In this document: positions 55,319 to 64,000 of the stretch, piece by piece
How the letters are laid out: each line of letters starts with the position of its first letter
Numbering within the stretch: the stretch's first letter is position 1
NCBI GenBank assembly: GCA_963757155.1
Contig: CAVWQS010000008.1
Span: 62,001 to 126,000 of the forward strand
DNA from: DASXQK01 sp963757155
GTDB taxonomy: Bacteria; Pseudomonadota; Alphaproteobacteria; Dongiales; Dongiaceae
Direction: 5' to 3'
Length of the DNA: 64,000 bases
The notes under the pieces: model-generated
Databases searched by the model: none
Seen by the model: the letters and a program-made list of their open reading frames with translations, nothing else
What the model was told of the DNA's origin: nothing
Position numbers and translations under genes: made by a program

Positions 55319-55805
55319 TGGGGCCTGATCCATTTGGCACCGCGAGCTCGGCCGGGCGAAGCTCGCGGGCGAGGCGGTCGAGCACGCCATTGACCAGCCC
55401 CGTCTCCTTCTCGCCGTAGAAGGCATCGGCCAGATCGACATATTCGCTGATCACGACGCGGGCCGGGACATCGGGGCGGTCGGCCAGCTCATGGGCACCG
55501 GCGCGCAGCAGGCAGCGGAGCAGGATCTCCAGCCGCTCGATGGTCCAATCCTCCGTCAGCACCGCCGCGATCATATCGTCGAGGTCGCGCCGGTTGAGGA
55601 CGACCCCGCGCACCAGCTCGGCGAAGAGGGCCGCATCCGGCTTGGCCAGCTTCTCGCCCTCGATGCTCTCCCCCAGGCGGTGGCCGGTGAATTCGTCGAT
55701 CACCTGATCGACCTCGCCCTCCGAAAGCTCGATCTGATAGAGCGCCTGCACCGCCGCCAGACGGGCAGTGCTGCGTCCCTTGCCGGGCGCGGGCCGCTTG
55801 CCCAT
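55278..55805 (-). CDS. nusB: Transcription antitermination factor NusB
   Basis: 175 aa all-helical protein for rRNA antitermination with NusE. RSTARLAAVQALYQIELS at the N-terminus and LLRCLLRAGAHEL, VVISEYVDLADAFYGEKETGLVNGVLDRLAREL (core VISEYVDLADAFY and GLVNGVLDRLA) are diagnostic. The C-terminus has a short Gly/Ser/Thr/Pro extension beyond the usual end. ATG 55805 overlaps the ribH stop by one base. Confidence 0.96.
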   Translation of the reverse strand: MGKRPAPGKGRSTARLAAVQALYQIELSEGEVDQVIDEFTGHRLGESIEGEKLAKPDAALFAELVRGVVLNRRDLDDMIAAVLTEDWTIERLEILLRCLLRAGAHELADRPDVPARVVISEYVDLADAFYGEKETGLVNGVLDRLARELRPAELAVPNGSGPNGSTKTGPSTATG

Positions 55806-56284
55806 CAGCGGGCCGGAAGTCCGAAGTCGCGTTTCAGCTTGATCATCGCCAAGCAAGCAAGGGCCGCATCGCCGCCCTTGTTCTTCTCCGTGATCCGGGC
55901 GCGAGCCCAGGCCTGCTTCCCGTTCTCCACGGTCAGTATGCCGTAGCCGAGCGCAATACGATGCCGGCAGGAAAGATCCATGAGGCCGCGCGCGCTCTCG
56001 CCGCAGACATAATCGTAATGGGTCGTCTCGCCGCGGATGACGCAGCCCAGCGCGATGAAGCCGTCGAAGGCGCGCCGGGTCGGCGTCGTCTGCTGCGCCT
56101 CGATCGCCATGGCGATGGCGGCGGGAATCTCGAAGGCGCCGGGGACCGAGAGCCGCTCATGGCTGGCGCCCGCCCCCTCCAGGGTCTGGACCGCACCCTT
56201 CAGCATCTCATCGGCGATCTCGGCGTAGAAACGGGCCTCGACGATAAGAATATGAGGCGATGGGACGGCCGGCGCGGCGCTCAT
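55805..56284 (-). CDS. ribH: 6,7-dimethyl-8-ribityllumazine synthase
   Basis: 159 aa. Penultimate step of riboflavin synthesis. LIVEARFYAEIADEMLKGA, VPGAFEIPAAI, FIALGCVIRGETTHYDYV with the catalytic His, and GILTVENGKQAWAR. Overlaps ribB by four bases (ATGA) and nusB by one, typical of the compact alphaproteobacterial ribD-ribE-ribB-ribH-nusB operon. Confidence 0.97.
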   Translation of the reverse strand: MSAAPAVPSPHILIVEARFYAEIADEMLKGAVQTLEGAGASHERLSVPGAFEIPAAIAMAIEAQQTTPTRRAFDGFIALGCVIRGETTHYDYVCGESARGLMDLSCRHRIALGYGILTVENGKQAWARARITEKNKGGDAALACLAMIKLKRDFGLPAR

Positions 56285-57435
56285 TCGCCGTCCCCTTCAT
56301 GGGCGATCGGCTGCTGGCCCGCGATGCTGAGGCCATAGCCGTCGAGCCCGACGATGTTCTTGCGGTGATTGGAGAGCAGGATCATCTCGCGCACGCCGAG
56401 ATCGAGGAGGATCTGGGCGCCGACGCCATAGTCGCGGAGCTGGTCCGTGGGCGGCGTGCCGCCACCCACCCGCGCGCGCACGCGGTCGGAGAGGCTCGTG
56501 GGCAGAGGCTCGCGGATCAGCACCACCACGCCCCGCCCGGTCTCCCCGATCATGCGCATCGCCGATTGCAGCTCGCCGCCACGCCCGCTGCTGCGGTCGG
56601 CCAGCACATCGTCCATGACGTTGAGGGCATGCATGCGCACCAGCACCGGCCCGGGCGTGGTCACATCGCCTTTCACCAGCGCGATATGCTCGGCATAGGC
56701 CACCTGGTTGACATAGACATGCATGCGGAATTTGCCGCCCCAGCGGCTTTCGAAATCGCCTTCCATCGCCCGCTCGACGATGCGGTCGTGGCGCCGGCGA
56801 TAGGCGATCAGATCGGCGATGGTGCCGATCTTGAGGCCGTGGCGCTGGGCGAAGGCGATCAGATCGTCGCGCCGGGCCATCGTGCCGTCGTCGTTCATGA
56901 TCTCGCAGATGACGCCGGACGGGTTCAGCCCCGCCAGCCGCGCGAGATCGACGGCGGCCTCGGTATGGCCGGTGCGCACCAGCACCCCGCCGTTGCGCGC
57001 CACCAGCGGGAAGACATGGCCCGGACTCACGATATCGCCGCGGCCCTTGCTGGGATCGATGGCGACCGCAATGGTGCGCGCCCGGTCGGAGGCGGAGATG
57101 CCCGTGGTGATGCCCTCGCGCGCCTCGATGGAGACGGTGAAGGCGGTGCGCAGGCGCGATTCATTGTTCGAGGACATCAGCGGCAGGCCGAGCTCCTGCA
57201 CCCGGTCCCCGGTGAGGGCGAGGCAGATCAGCCCGCGCCCATGCTTGGCCATGAAATTGATCGCCTCGGGCGTGGCCATCTGCGCGGGAATGACGAGATC
57301 GCCCTCGTTCTCGCGATCCTCGTCGTCGACCAGCACGAACATCCGCCCGTTGCGCGCCTCTTCGATGAGGTCCGCGGGCGGCGAAACCAGCTCCGAGAAA
57401 GTGAGGCGCCAGGGCTCCGGCTGCGGCCTGGTCAT
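56281..57435 (-). CDS. ribB: 3,4-dihydroxy-2-butanone-4-phosphate synthase with a degenerate GTP cyclohydrolase II-like domain
   Basis: 384 aa. The N-terminal DHBP synthase domain is complete: VLVDDEDRENEGDLVIPA with the acidic metal ligands, FMAKHGRGLICLAL, TGISASDRARTI, GHVFPLVARNGGVLVRTGHTEA and GVICEIMNDDG. The C-terminal RibA-like domain reads VLVRMHALNVMDDVLADRSS where active GTP cyclohydrolase II has a Cys zinc site, so all zinc Cys residues are missing. This resembles the RibBX-type proteins known in alphaproteobacteria. A true ribA must be encoded elsewhere. Confidence 0.95.
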   Translation of the reverse strand: MTRPQPEPWRLTFSELVSPPADLIEEARNGRMFVLVDDEDRENEGDLVIPAQMATPEAINFMAKHGRGLICLALTGDRVQELGLPLMSSNNESRLRTAFTVSIEAREGITTGISASDRARTIAVAIDPSKGRGDIVSPGHVFPLVARNGGVLVRTGHTEAAVDLARLAGLNPSGVICEIMNDDGTMARRDDLIAFAQRHGLKIGTIADLIAYRRRHDRIVERAMEGDFESRWGGKFRMHVYVNQVAYAEHIALVKGDVTTPGPVLVRMHALNVMDDVLADRSSGRGGELQSAMRMIGETGRGVVVLIREPLPTSLSDRVRARVGGGTPPTDQLRDYGVGAQILLDLGVREMILLSNHRKNIVGLDGYGLSIAGQQPIAHEGDGE

Positions 57436-58025
57436 GCGGGGGTACGGTCCATAAGGCGCGCAAGGTAGCGCGCCAACATGTCGATTTCCAGGTTGACGCG
57501 CGCCGCCGGCGCGAGGCGGCCGAAATTCGTCTCGCGCTGGGTCACCGGGATGACATTGACGCCGAAGCGGGCACCGTCGACCTCATTGACCGTGAGGGAG
57601 ACCCCGTCGAGGGTGACGGAGCCCTTGGGCGCGATAAAGCGCTGGAGCGCCACCGGCACGCGGATTTCGAAGCGCAGGCTGTCGCCGTCCGGCTGGCGGT
57701 CGATGATCTCGGCCAGGCCGTCGACATGGCCCGAGACCAGGTGGCCCCCCAGCTCATCCCCCAGCTTCAGCGGCCGTTCGAGATTGACCGGGGTCCCGGG
57801 CTGCCAGCTGCCGAGGGTCGTCCGGGCCAGGGTTTCCGCCGAGGCGTCCACGGCGAACCAGCCCGGCCCCTTGTCGATGACCGAGAGGCAGGCGCCGTTG
57901 CAGGCGATCGAGGCGCCGGGCGCGATGCCGGCCGTATCGTAGCTCGTCTCGAGCACGATCCGGGTGACGCCGCCGGGCGCGACGCTGCGGACCCGGCCGA
58001 GGTCGGTGATGATTCCTGTGAACAT
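57432..58025 (-). CDS. ribE: Riboflavin synthase (alpha chain)
   Basis: 197 aa; two lumazine-binding repeats. First: MFTGIITDLGRVRSV and ACNGACLSVIDKG; second: GHLVSGHVDGLAEII and VTLDGVSLTVNEVDG. Dismutates two ribityllumazines to riboflavin. ATGA overlap with ribB. About 100 bp separate it from ribD. Confidence 0.96.
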   Translation of the reverse strand: MFTGIITDLGRVRSVAPGGVTRIVLETSYDTAGIAPGASIACNGACLSVIDKGPGWFAVDASAETLARTTLGSWQPGTPVNLERPLKLGDELGGHLVSGHVDGLAEIIDRQPDGDSLRFEIRVPVALQRFIAPKGSVTLDGVSLTVNEVDGARFGVNVIPVTQRETNFGRLAPAARVNLEIDMLARYLARLMDRTPA

Positions 58026-58127
58026 GGCCGTAAGCTAGCGCATGTTCCGATGGGGCGGAACATGCGTCACGCCCGCGCGGGCGCATGAGGGAAGTGCTGC
58101 AAGTGCATGAGCGGCCGCAGGGAATCG

Positions 58128-59208
58128 CTAATGCGCCCGCCGGTAGGTCTCCAGGCGGTCGGCGCCGAGCCAGACGGTCTCCTGGGGCTGGAACAGCGGC
58201 AGCTCGGCCAGGCGGTCGAGGCCGAAGCCTTCGGCGGCGGGCAACCCGTCGCCCCCGATGAGGCTGGGCGCCCGGAAGATGGCCAGGCGGTCGGCCAGAT
58301 GCTCGCGCAGCAGGGCCGCGGCCAGGCGTGCCCCGCCTTCGGCCAGAATCCGCGTGAGCCCGCGTTCCGCCAGATGCTGCAGCATGGGCTTGAGGTCGAT
58401 CGCCCCCGCCTCCCCCGCCGCGACCTCGATCACCTCGACGCCGGAATCCTGATAGGCGCGGCGCCGGCGGCGATCGCCCCCTTCCAGGGTCACGAGCCAG
58501 GTCGGCGTCTGGCGCGCGCCCGACCACCAGGGCGGAGGTGAGCGGCAGGCGCATGCGCCCGTCGAGCACCAGGCGCAGCGGGGAATGGCGTTCCAGGCCG
58601 GGCAGGCGGACATTCAGCAGCGGGTCGTCGGCCAATACCGTGCCGCTGCCCACCATCACGGCGTCATGCTGGGCGCGCAGCAGATGGGCCCGCGCCCGGG
58701 CGGGCTCGCCGGTGATCCAGCGGCTCTCGCCGGTGCGGGTGGCGATCCGCCCGTCCAGGGTCATGGCCAGCTTCAGGGTTACCAGCGGGCGGTTCTCCCG
58801 GATGCGCAGGAAGAAGCCGGCATTGATCTCTGCCGCCTCGCTCTCGCCGAGGCCGAGCGCGACGCTCACGCCGCTGCGCTGCAGCCGATCGATGCCCTGG
58901 CCGCTGACCCTGGGATCGGGGTCCTCCATGGCGACGACGGCGCGCTTTATCCCGGCGGCGGTCAGGGCATCGGCGCAGGGCGGGGTCTGGCCATAATGGC
59001 TGCAGGGCTCGAGCGTGACATAGGCCGTGGCCCCCCTTGCCGCCTCGCCGGCGCGGCGAAGCGCTTCGGTTTCGGCATGGGGCCGTCCGCCGGGCTGGGT
59101 CCAGCCGCGGCCCACGACCCGTCCCTCGCGGACCAGGACGCAGCCGACGGCGGGATTGGGCCAGCTCCGGCCCAGGGCGCGGCGCGCCAAGGCGAGGGCC
59201 GCGCGCAT
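58128..59208 (-). CDS. ribD: Bifunctional pyrimidine deaminase/reductase RibD (frameshifted as sequenced)
   Basis: Second and third steps of riboflavin synthesis. Deaminase domain: RSWPNPAVGCVLV, GRPHAETEALRRAG (zinc His, catalytic Glu) and TLEPCSHYGQTPPCADAL (zinc Cys). Reductase domain: LKLAMTLDGRIATRTGESRWITG and DAVMVGSGTVLADDPLL, then in another frame GLTRILAEGGARLAAALL. One extra base at 58519-58521 (coding strand GTCGGGCGCG for GTCGGCGCG) causes the break. ATG 59208 starts at the family N-terminus 25 bp after nrdR. The restored length is about 359 aa. Confidence 0.94.
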
Positions 59209-59233
59209 ATGCCCGGCGTCGTCGGGCCGGGGC

Positions 59234-59698
59234 TCAGTCGTTGTCGCGATCGCCACCGATCTTGCCCACGAATTCCTCGAAATCCTTGGCCTCGCGGAAA
59301 TTGCGATAGACCGAGGCAAAGCGCACATAGGCGACCTTGTCGAGGCCGTGCAGCGCGTCCATCACCATCTCGCCGATGACGGAAGTGGGGATCTCGCTCT
59401 CGCCCGAGCTTTCCAGCCGGCGCACGATGCCGTTGACCACGCGCTCGAGCCGGTCGGAATCGACGGGGCGTTTGCGCAGCGAGATCTGCATCGAGCGCAT
59501 CAGCTTGTCGCGGTCGAAGGGTTCGCGCTGGCCCGTCGTCTTGACGACGGTGAGCTCGCGCAACTGGACCCGCTCGAAAGTGGTGAAGCGGGCGCCGCAA
59601 TTGGGGCATTGGCGCCGGCGCCGGATCGCGGCGTTGTCGTCCGTCGGCCGGGAATCCTTTACCTGGGTGTCTTCATTGCCGCAGAACGGACAGCGCAT
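59234..59698 (-). CDS. nrdR: Transcriptional repressor NrdR
   Basis: 154 aa. N-terminal zinc ribbon MRCPFCGNEDTQVKDSRP...CPNCGARFTTFE (Cys pairs in CPFCG and CPNCG) and an ATP-cone domain (VVKTTGQREPFDRDKL). Represses ribonucleotide reductase genes when dATP is high. It lies between glyA and ribD, the conserved glyA-nrdR-rib order. Confidence 0.97.
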   Translation of the reverse strand: MRCPFCGNEDTQVKDSRPTDDNAAIRRRRQCPNCGARFTTFERVQLRELTVVKTTGQREPFDRDKLMRSMQISLRKRPVDSDRLERVVNGIVRRLESSGESEIPTSVIGEMVMDALHGLDKVAYVRFASVYRNFREAKDFEEFVGKIGGDRDND

Positions 59699-59734
59699 GG
59701 TCAGCCCCCCTCCCCTGAAGGCCTGATTCCGGTC

Positions 59735-61045
59735 CTAACGCGGACCGTCATAGATCGGAAACTGGCGGCAGAGCGCCTCCACTTCGGCGCGGACCTCGCG
59801 CTCGACCGCGGAATTATCGGTGGAATTGCTTTTCGCCAAACCGTCCAGCACGCGCTGGATGAGCTCGCCCACCTTGCGGAACTCAGCCGTGCCGAAGCCG
59901 CGGGTGGTGGCCGCCGGCGTGCCGAGACGCACGCCCGAGGTGATCGCCGGCTTCTCCGGATCGAAGGGTATGCCGTTCTTGTTGCAGGTGATGCCCGCCT
60001 CCTCGAGGCTGTGCTCCGAGCCCTTGCCGGTCAGCTTCTTGGGCCTGAGATCCACCAGCATCAGATGATTGTCTGTCCCCCCGGTGGTGATGGCGAAGCC
60101 GCCGGCCACCAGAGTCTCGGCCAGCACCTTGGCGTTCTCCACCACCGCGGCCGAATAGCGCTTGAACTCGGGCAGGAGCGCCTCGCCGAAGGCGACCGCC
60201 TTGGCGGCGATGACATGCATCAGCGGACCGCCCTGCAGCCCGGGGAAGACCGAGGAATTGATCTTCTTGCCGATATCCTCGTCCATGGCGAGGATCATGC
60301 CGCCGCGGGGCCCGCGCAGCGTCTTATGGGTCGTGGTCGTCACCACATGGGCATGGGGCAGCGGGCTCGGATGGACGCCGCCCGCCACCAGCCCGGCGAA
60401 ATGGGCCATGTCGACCATGAAATAGGCCCCGACGGAATCGGCGATCTGGCGGAAGCGCTCGAAATCCCAGAAGCGCGGATAGGCCGAGCCGCCCGCCAGG
60501 ATGAGCTTCGGCTTGTGCTCCTTCGCCAGGCGCTCGACCTCGTCCATATCGACGCGCTGATCCTCGCGCCGGACGCTATAGGGCACCACCTTGAACCATT
60601 TGCCCGACTGGTTGACCGGCGAGCCATGGGTCAGATGCCCGCCCGCGGCGAGGTTCAGCCCCATGAAGGTGTCGCCGGGCTGCAGCAGGGCGAAGAAGAC
60701 CGCCTGATTGGCCTGGGCGCCGGAATGGGGCTGCACATTGGCGAAATTGCAGGCGAAGAGCTTCTTGGCACGTTCGATGGCCAGCGCCTCGGCGACATCG
60801 ACGAACTCGCAGCCGCCGTAGTAGCGCCGGCCCGGATAGCCCTCGGCATATTTGTTGGTCAGCACCGAACCCTGGGCCTCGAGGACCGCGCGGGAGACGA
60901 TGTTCTCCGAGGCGATCAGCTCGATCTGGTCCTGCTGCCGATGCAGCTCCTGCCCGATGGCCTTGAAGACCTCCGGATCGCGCTCGGCGAGATGGGCGGC
61001 GAAGAAGCCGGGCATGGCACCAGTGCCGGTCGAGGTCGAGTTCAT
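59735..61045 (-). CDS. glyA: Serine hydroxymethyltransferase
   Basis: 436 aa PLP enzyme interconverting serine and glycine with folate C1 transfer. LIASENIVSRAVLEAQGS, KYAEGYPGRRYYGG, NVQPHSGAQANQAV, FMVDMAHFAGLVAGG and the PLP-Lys region VVTTTTHKTLRGPRGG are intact. ATG 61045 is chosen; the longer reading to 61159 adds residues unlike the family. AGGAAAGAG lies upstream. Confidence 0.98.
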   Translation of the reverse strand: MNSTSTGTGAMPGFFAAHLAERDPEVFKAIGQELHRQQDQIELIASENIVSRAVLEAQGSVLTNKYAEGYPGRRYYGGCEFVDVAEALAIERAKKLFACNFANVQPHSGAQANQAVFFALLQPGDTFMGLNLAAGGHLTHGSPVNQSGKWFKVVPYSVRREDQRVDMDEVERLAKEHKPKLILAGGSAYPRFWDFERFRQIADSVGAYFMVDMAHFAGLVAGGVHPSPLPHAHVVTTTTHKTLRGPRGGMILAMDEDIGKKINSSVFPGLQGGPLMHVIAAKAVAFGEALLPEFKRYSAAVVENAKVLAETLVAGGFAITTGGTDNHLMLVDLRPKKLTGKGSEHSLEEAGITCNKNGIPFDPEKPAITSGVRLGTPAATTRGFGTAEFRKVGELIQRVLDGLAKSNSTDNSAVEREVRAEVEALCRQFPIYDGPR

Positions 61046-61210
61046 CGCTTTGGCTCTTTCCTGGTCTTTGGGGTGATACCCTAGGGCTCGGCCATGGCAG
61101 TTGACGGCAGCTTGGCCGCAACAACTACCATATGTCGCCCCGCGGCAACAACCCACCACAAGCCATGGAAGTTACAATATATCTAGTCTTCCAGCGCCGT
61201 AAAATGAAAC

Positions 61211-61236
61211 GGGCCCGGCACCATGGGTGCCGGGCC
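61211..61236 (-). terminator. Intrinsic terminator after the branched-chain amino acid binding-protein gene
   Basis: GGGCCCGGCACC (61211-61222), AT, GGTGCCGGGCCC (61225-61236): a perfect 12-bp stem. On the minus strand it is followed by GTTTCATTTT. It lies 26 bp past the livJ-like stop codon. Confidence 0.8.
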
Positions 61237-61262
61237 CGCCAGTCGCAGATAAGGCCGGGTTC

Positions 61263-62388
61263 TTACATGCCGGCTTCGCTGTACTTGCCATCCTTGAAGA
61301 CGTACCAGACATAGGTCGAGGAAGTCAGGTCGCCCTTGGCGTCGAAGGCGAGCTTGCCGATGATCGTCTCCCAGGGCTGCGAGCGAAGGGTCGCCGCAAC
61401 CTTCTCCGGATCCGTCGTGCCGGCCTTGGCAACCGCCATGCGCATAGGCCTGGATCGCGGCATAGGTGCTGAGGGTGTAGCCCTCCGGCTCGAAGCCGTT
61501 CTTGCGGAACTCCTCCACCACCGACTTGGCCGAGGGCAGGTTGCGGGCCTCGGCGGCATTGGTGAACATCACGCCATTGGCAGCGTCGCCGGCGAGCGTG
61601 GCGAACTCCTGGGTGTTCAGCGAGTCACCCGAGAGCAGCTGGGCATTCAGGCCCTGTTCGCGCGACTGCTTGATGATCAGCGCCGCCTCGGGGTGATAGC
61701 CCCCGAAGTAGATGACGTCGACATTCGCCGCCTTCAGCTTGCTGACCAGCGCCGAATAGTCCTTCTCACCGGCGGTGATCTCGTCGTTCACCACTTCCTT
61801 CATGCCCGCCTTGTTCATGGCGGCGCGGGTCAGGTCGGCGAGGCCCTTACCATAGGTCGACTTGTCGTCGATGACGGCGACGTTCTTGCCCTTGAAATGC
61901 TCGGCAATCCAGGCGCCGGCGTAAGAACCCTGCTGGTCGTCACGGCCGCAGGTGCGGAAGACGGTGTCCCAGCCCTTGGCCGCTGCATCGTCGGTGAGCT
62001 TCGGATTGGTCGAGGCCGGGGTCATCTGCAGGATGCCCTCGTCATGATAGACCGAGGAGGCCGGGATCGATGAGCCCGAGCAGAAATGGCCGGCGACGAA
62101 GACGACGCCCTTGGAGACGAAGACGTTAGCGACGGCGACCGCCTGCTTGGGATCGCACTGGTCGTCGCCGATGCTGAGGGCGAGGTTCTTGCCCGCGACG
62201 CCGCCCTTGGAGTTGATGTCCTGGACCGCCTGCTGGGCGCCGCGCTTCATCTGCTCGCCGAAGGCCGCATATTCGCCCGTCATCGGGCCGGCCGTCGCGA
62301 TGTTGATGTCGGCGGCCTTGGCGGCCGGAACGCTGAGCGCGGCGGCGAATGCCGCGGCAGCGATGACTGGTAGTGCAAATTTACGCAT
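61263..62388 (-). CDS. livJ: Branched-chain amino acid ABC transporter substrate-binding protein (frameshifted as sequenced)
   Basis: Periplasmic type I binding protein. Signal peptide MRKFALPVIAAAAFAAALSV...AKA, mature start ADINIATAGPMTGEYAAFG, then VVFVAGHFCSGSSIPAS, VIDDKSTYGKGLAD and VDVIYFGGYHPEAALI, typical of Leu/Ile/Val-binding proteins. The last ~60 residues (MAVAKAGTTDPEKVAATL, YSEAGM end) are in another frame because of one extra base near 61440-61443 in GCGC. The restored length is about 374 aa. Ligand specificity within the family is an inference from the neighbouring liv genes. Confidence 0.92.
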
Positions 62389-62554
62389 TCGTAGACTCCC
62401 TGTGGCTCCTAGTTGATTTTCATGCCGCCGGACGGCGGCAATCCGTGTTTCGATCTCGGCCCATGATTTGATCTCGCAATGGACCTCGATCTGGATGGCT
62501 TATTCTAGCACGGGCCTTTTTCGGCACAATAGCTGACTTGCCGCTCCAAGCCCT

Positions 62555-62938
62555 TTACTTACCTCCTTGTGCCTGCGGTATTTTATCCTTCCAGGCAAAA
62601 GGTCCGCGGCGCTCGTAAAGCCAGGGATACTGAGACACCAATTTGCGGACTTGGGTGAGGCGGAAGGCCAGCAGGCCGAAGGCGATGATGACCGCCGCCT
62701 CGAAGAGATAGGCGAGGATCGCGACCCCCAGCGGCGCATTGGCGTTGGGGAAGAAGCTGTCGACGAAGAACGGGCCGTGGAACAAGGCGAAGCCCAGATA
62801 CTGGTTCCCGATGGCCAGCATGGCGCCATAGGGCAGGATCTGCCACCAGGGCCGCCAGGTCTCCCCCAGCGCCTGGCCCATGAGGAAGCCACCGCCGCCG
62901 AACATGATGATGGTGAGCAACAGGACCGAGAGTGTCAT
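62555..62938 (-). CDS. Small membrane protein of the liv cluster (DUF6867-like)
   Basis: 127 aa with three or four hydrophobic segments: LSVLLLTIIMFGGGGFLMG, WQILPYGAMLAIGNQYLGFALF and GVAILAYLFEAAVIIAFGLLAF, then a basic C-terminal tail (LYERRGPFAWKDKIP). I associate it with the DUF6867 family, found in branched-chain amino acid transporter loci of Rhodospirillales-like bacteria. It lies 16 bp after livF. Function unknown; an accessory role in the transporter is an inference. Confidence 0.8.
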   Translation of the reverse strand: MTLSVLLLTIIMFGGGGFLMGQALGETWRPWWQILPYGAMLAIGNQYLGFALFHGPFFVDSFFPNANAPLGVAILAYLFEAAVIIAFGLLAFRLTQVRKLVSQYPWLYERRGPFAWKDKIPQAQGGK

Positions 62939-62954
62939 CGCCCTTCCCTCTGCC

Positions 62955-63677
<723 letters not shown>

Positions 63678-63679
63678 GG

Positions 63680-64000
63680 TTAGGTCGGGCCCCCCGTGGC
63701 TTCGGCAACGAGCCCCATCTCGTCCTCCCCCTCCTCCTCGCCGAGATAGGCGCGGATGACGTTGGGATCGTTGCGGATTTTCTCCGGCGTGCCGTCGGCG
63801 ATCTTGCGTCCGTAGTCGAGGACGACGATGTGGTCGGAGATCTGCATCACGACCGACATGTCATGTTCGATGAGCAGGATGCCGATCTTCTGCTCGTCGC
63901 GGATCGAGAGCAGGAGTTGATTGAGCTCTGCCAATTCCCGCGCGTTCAGCCCGGCCGCCGGCTCGTCCAGGCAAAGCAGGACCGGGTCGGTGCACATGGC
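63680..64000 (-). CDS. livG: Branched-chain amino acid ABC transporter ATP-binding protein LivG (N-terminus beyond window)
   Basis: Only the C-terminal ~106 residues are in the window and the frame is open to the edge. Walker B PVLLCLDEPAAGLN, switch region ILLIEHDMSVVMQISD and the LivG-type tail VLDYGRKIADGTPEKIRNDPNVIRAYLG are visible, followed by an acidic end. The Met at 63997 is internal, not the start. Confidence 0.92.
   Translation of the reverse strand, partial: AMCTDPVLLCLDEPAAGLNARELAELNQLLLSIRDEQKIGILLIEHDMSVVMQISDHIVVLDYGRKIADGTPEKIRNDPNVIRAYLGEEEGEDEMGLVAEATGGPT

Noticed and set aside
58026..58127. FMN riboswitch in the gap between ribD and ribE
   Set aside because: No recognisable RFN-element conserved blocks in about 100 bp, and the position inside the operon is unusual for one.

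Overview
The window is GC-rich, densely packed chromosomal DNA from an alphaproteobacterium. The closest match is a Rhodospirillales-type lineage; this rests on gene order and protein character, not on a database search. The order tpiA-secG-pyrG-kdsA-eno-ftsB-pdhABC-lpdA-lipA-ratA, then ispDF/pncC, dusB-ntrB-ntrC-ntrY-ntrX-dat-hfq-hflX-mazG, yceD-rpmF-plsX-fabH-ihfA-merR, and nrdR-ribD-ribE-ribB-ribH-nusB-thiL is the familiar alphaproteobacterial housekeeping backbone. No prophage, insertion sequence, CRISPR array, secretion system or biosynthetic cluster was seen.

Layout. 1-6.2 kb: end of a divergent polysaccharide deacetylase gene, a class III nucleotide cyclase, an SRPBCC protein, trpE and ppiD. 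6.3-19.9 kb: a rightward block for triose phosphate, CTP, KDO and enolase metabolism, then the pyruvate dehydrogenase complex with its lipoate synthase. 20.0-24.5 kb: a leftward, translationally coupled set ispDF-pncC-MBL hydrolase-CobW GTPase-DUF429. 24.6-27.6 kb: a cytochrome c assembly-type membrane protein and an HlyD/FUSC export pair. 27.6-40.0 kb: dusB, the two nitrogen two-component systems, a D-amino-acid aminotransferase, hfq, hflX, an IMPase and a 3-hydroxyisobutyrate dehydrogenase-like enzyme. 40.0-48.0 kb: grpB-SDR-mazG, a small orphan gene, a Cache protein, tRNA-Pro(GGG), and merR/ihfA/fabH/plsX/rpmF/yceD/CBP3. 48.1-54.3 kb: bamE, a proton pyrophosphatase, an MFS transporter, an XRE regulator divergent from a methyltransferase, and a DUF559 nuclease gene bracketed by inverted REP-like palindromes. 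54.3-61.0 kb: riboflavin/NusB/ThiL, nrdR and glyA. 61.2-64.0 kb: a branched-chain amino acid ABC transporter locus cut by the window end.

The most striking global signal is technical. Twelve otherwise well-conserved genes (ppiD, tpiA, eno, pdhC, lipA, DUF429, cobW, ispDF, ntrX, dat, ribD, livJ) are interrupted by single-base indels, mostly one extra base in a short homopolymer. Because several are normally indispensable, I read this as uncorrected sequencing or assembly error rather than gene decay. I annotate these genes over their full restored span.

No convincing undescribed system stands out. The best leads are the DUF559 gene between inverted REP elements, the MBL-CobW-DUF429 coupled operon with a His/Asp-rich CobW loop, two stem-loops ahead of dusB-ntr, nested hairpins ahead of secG, and a cupin gene inside the PDH operon.
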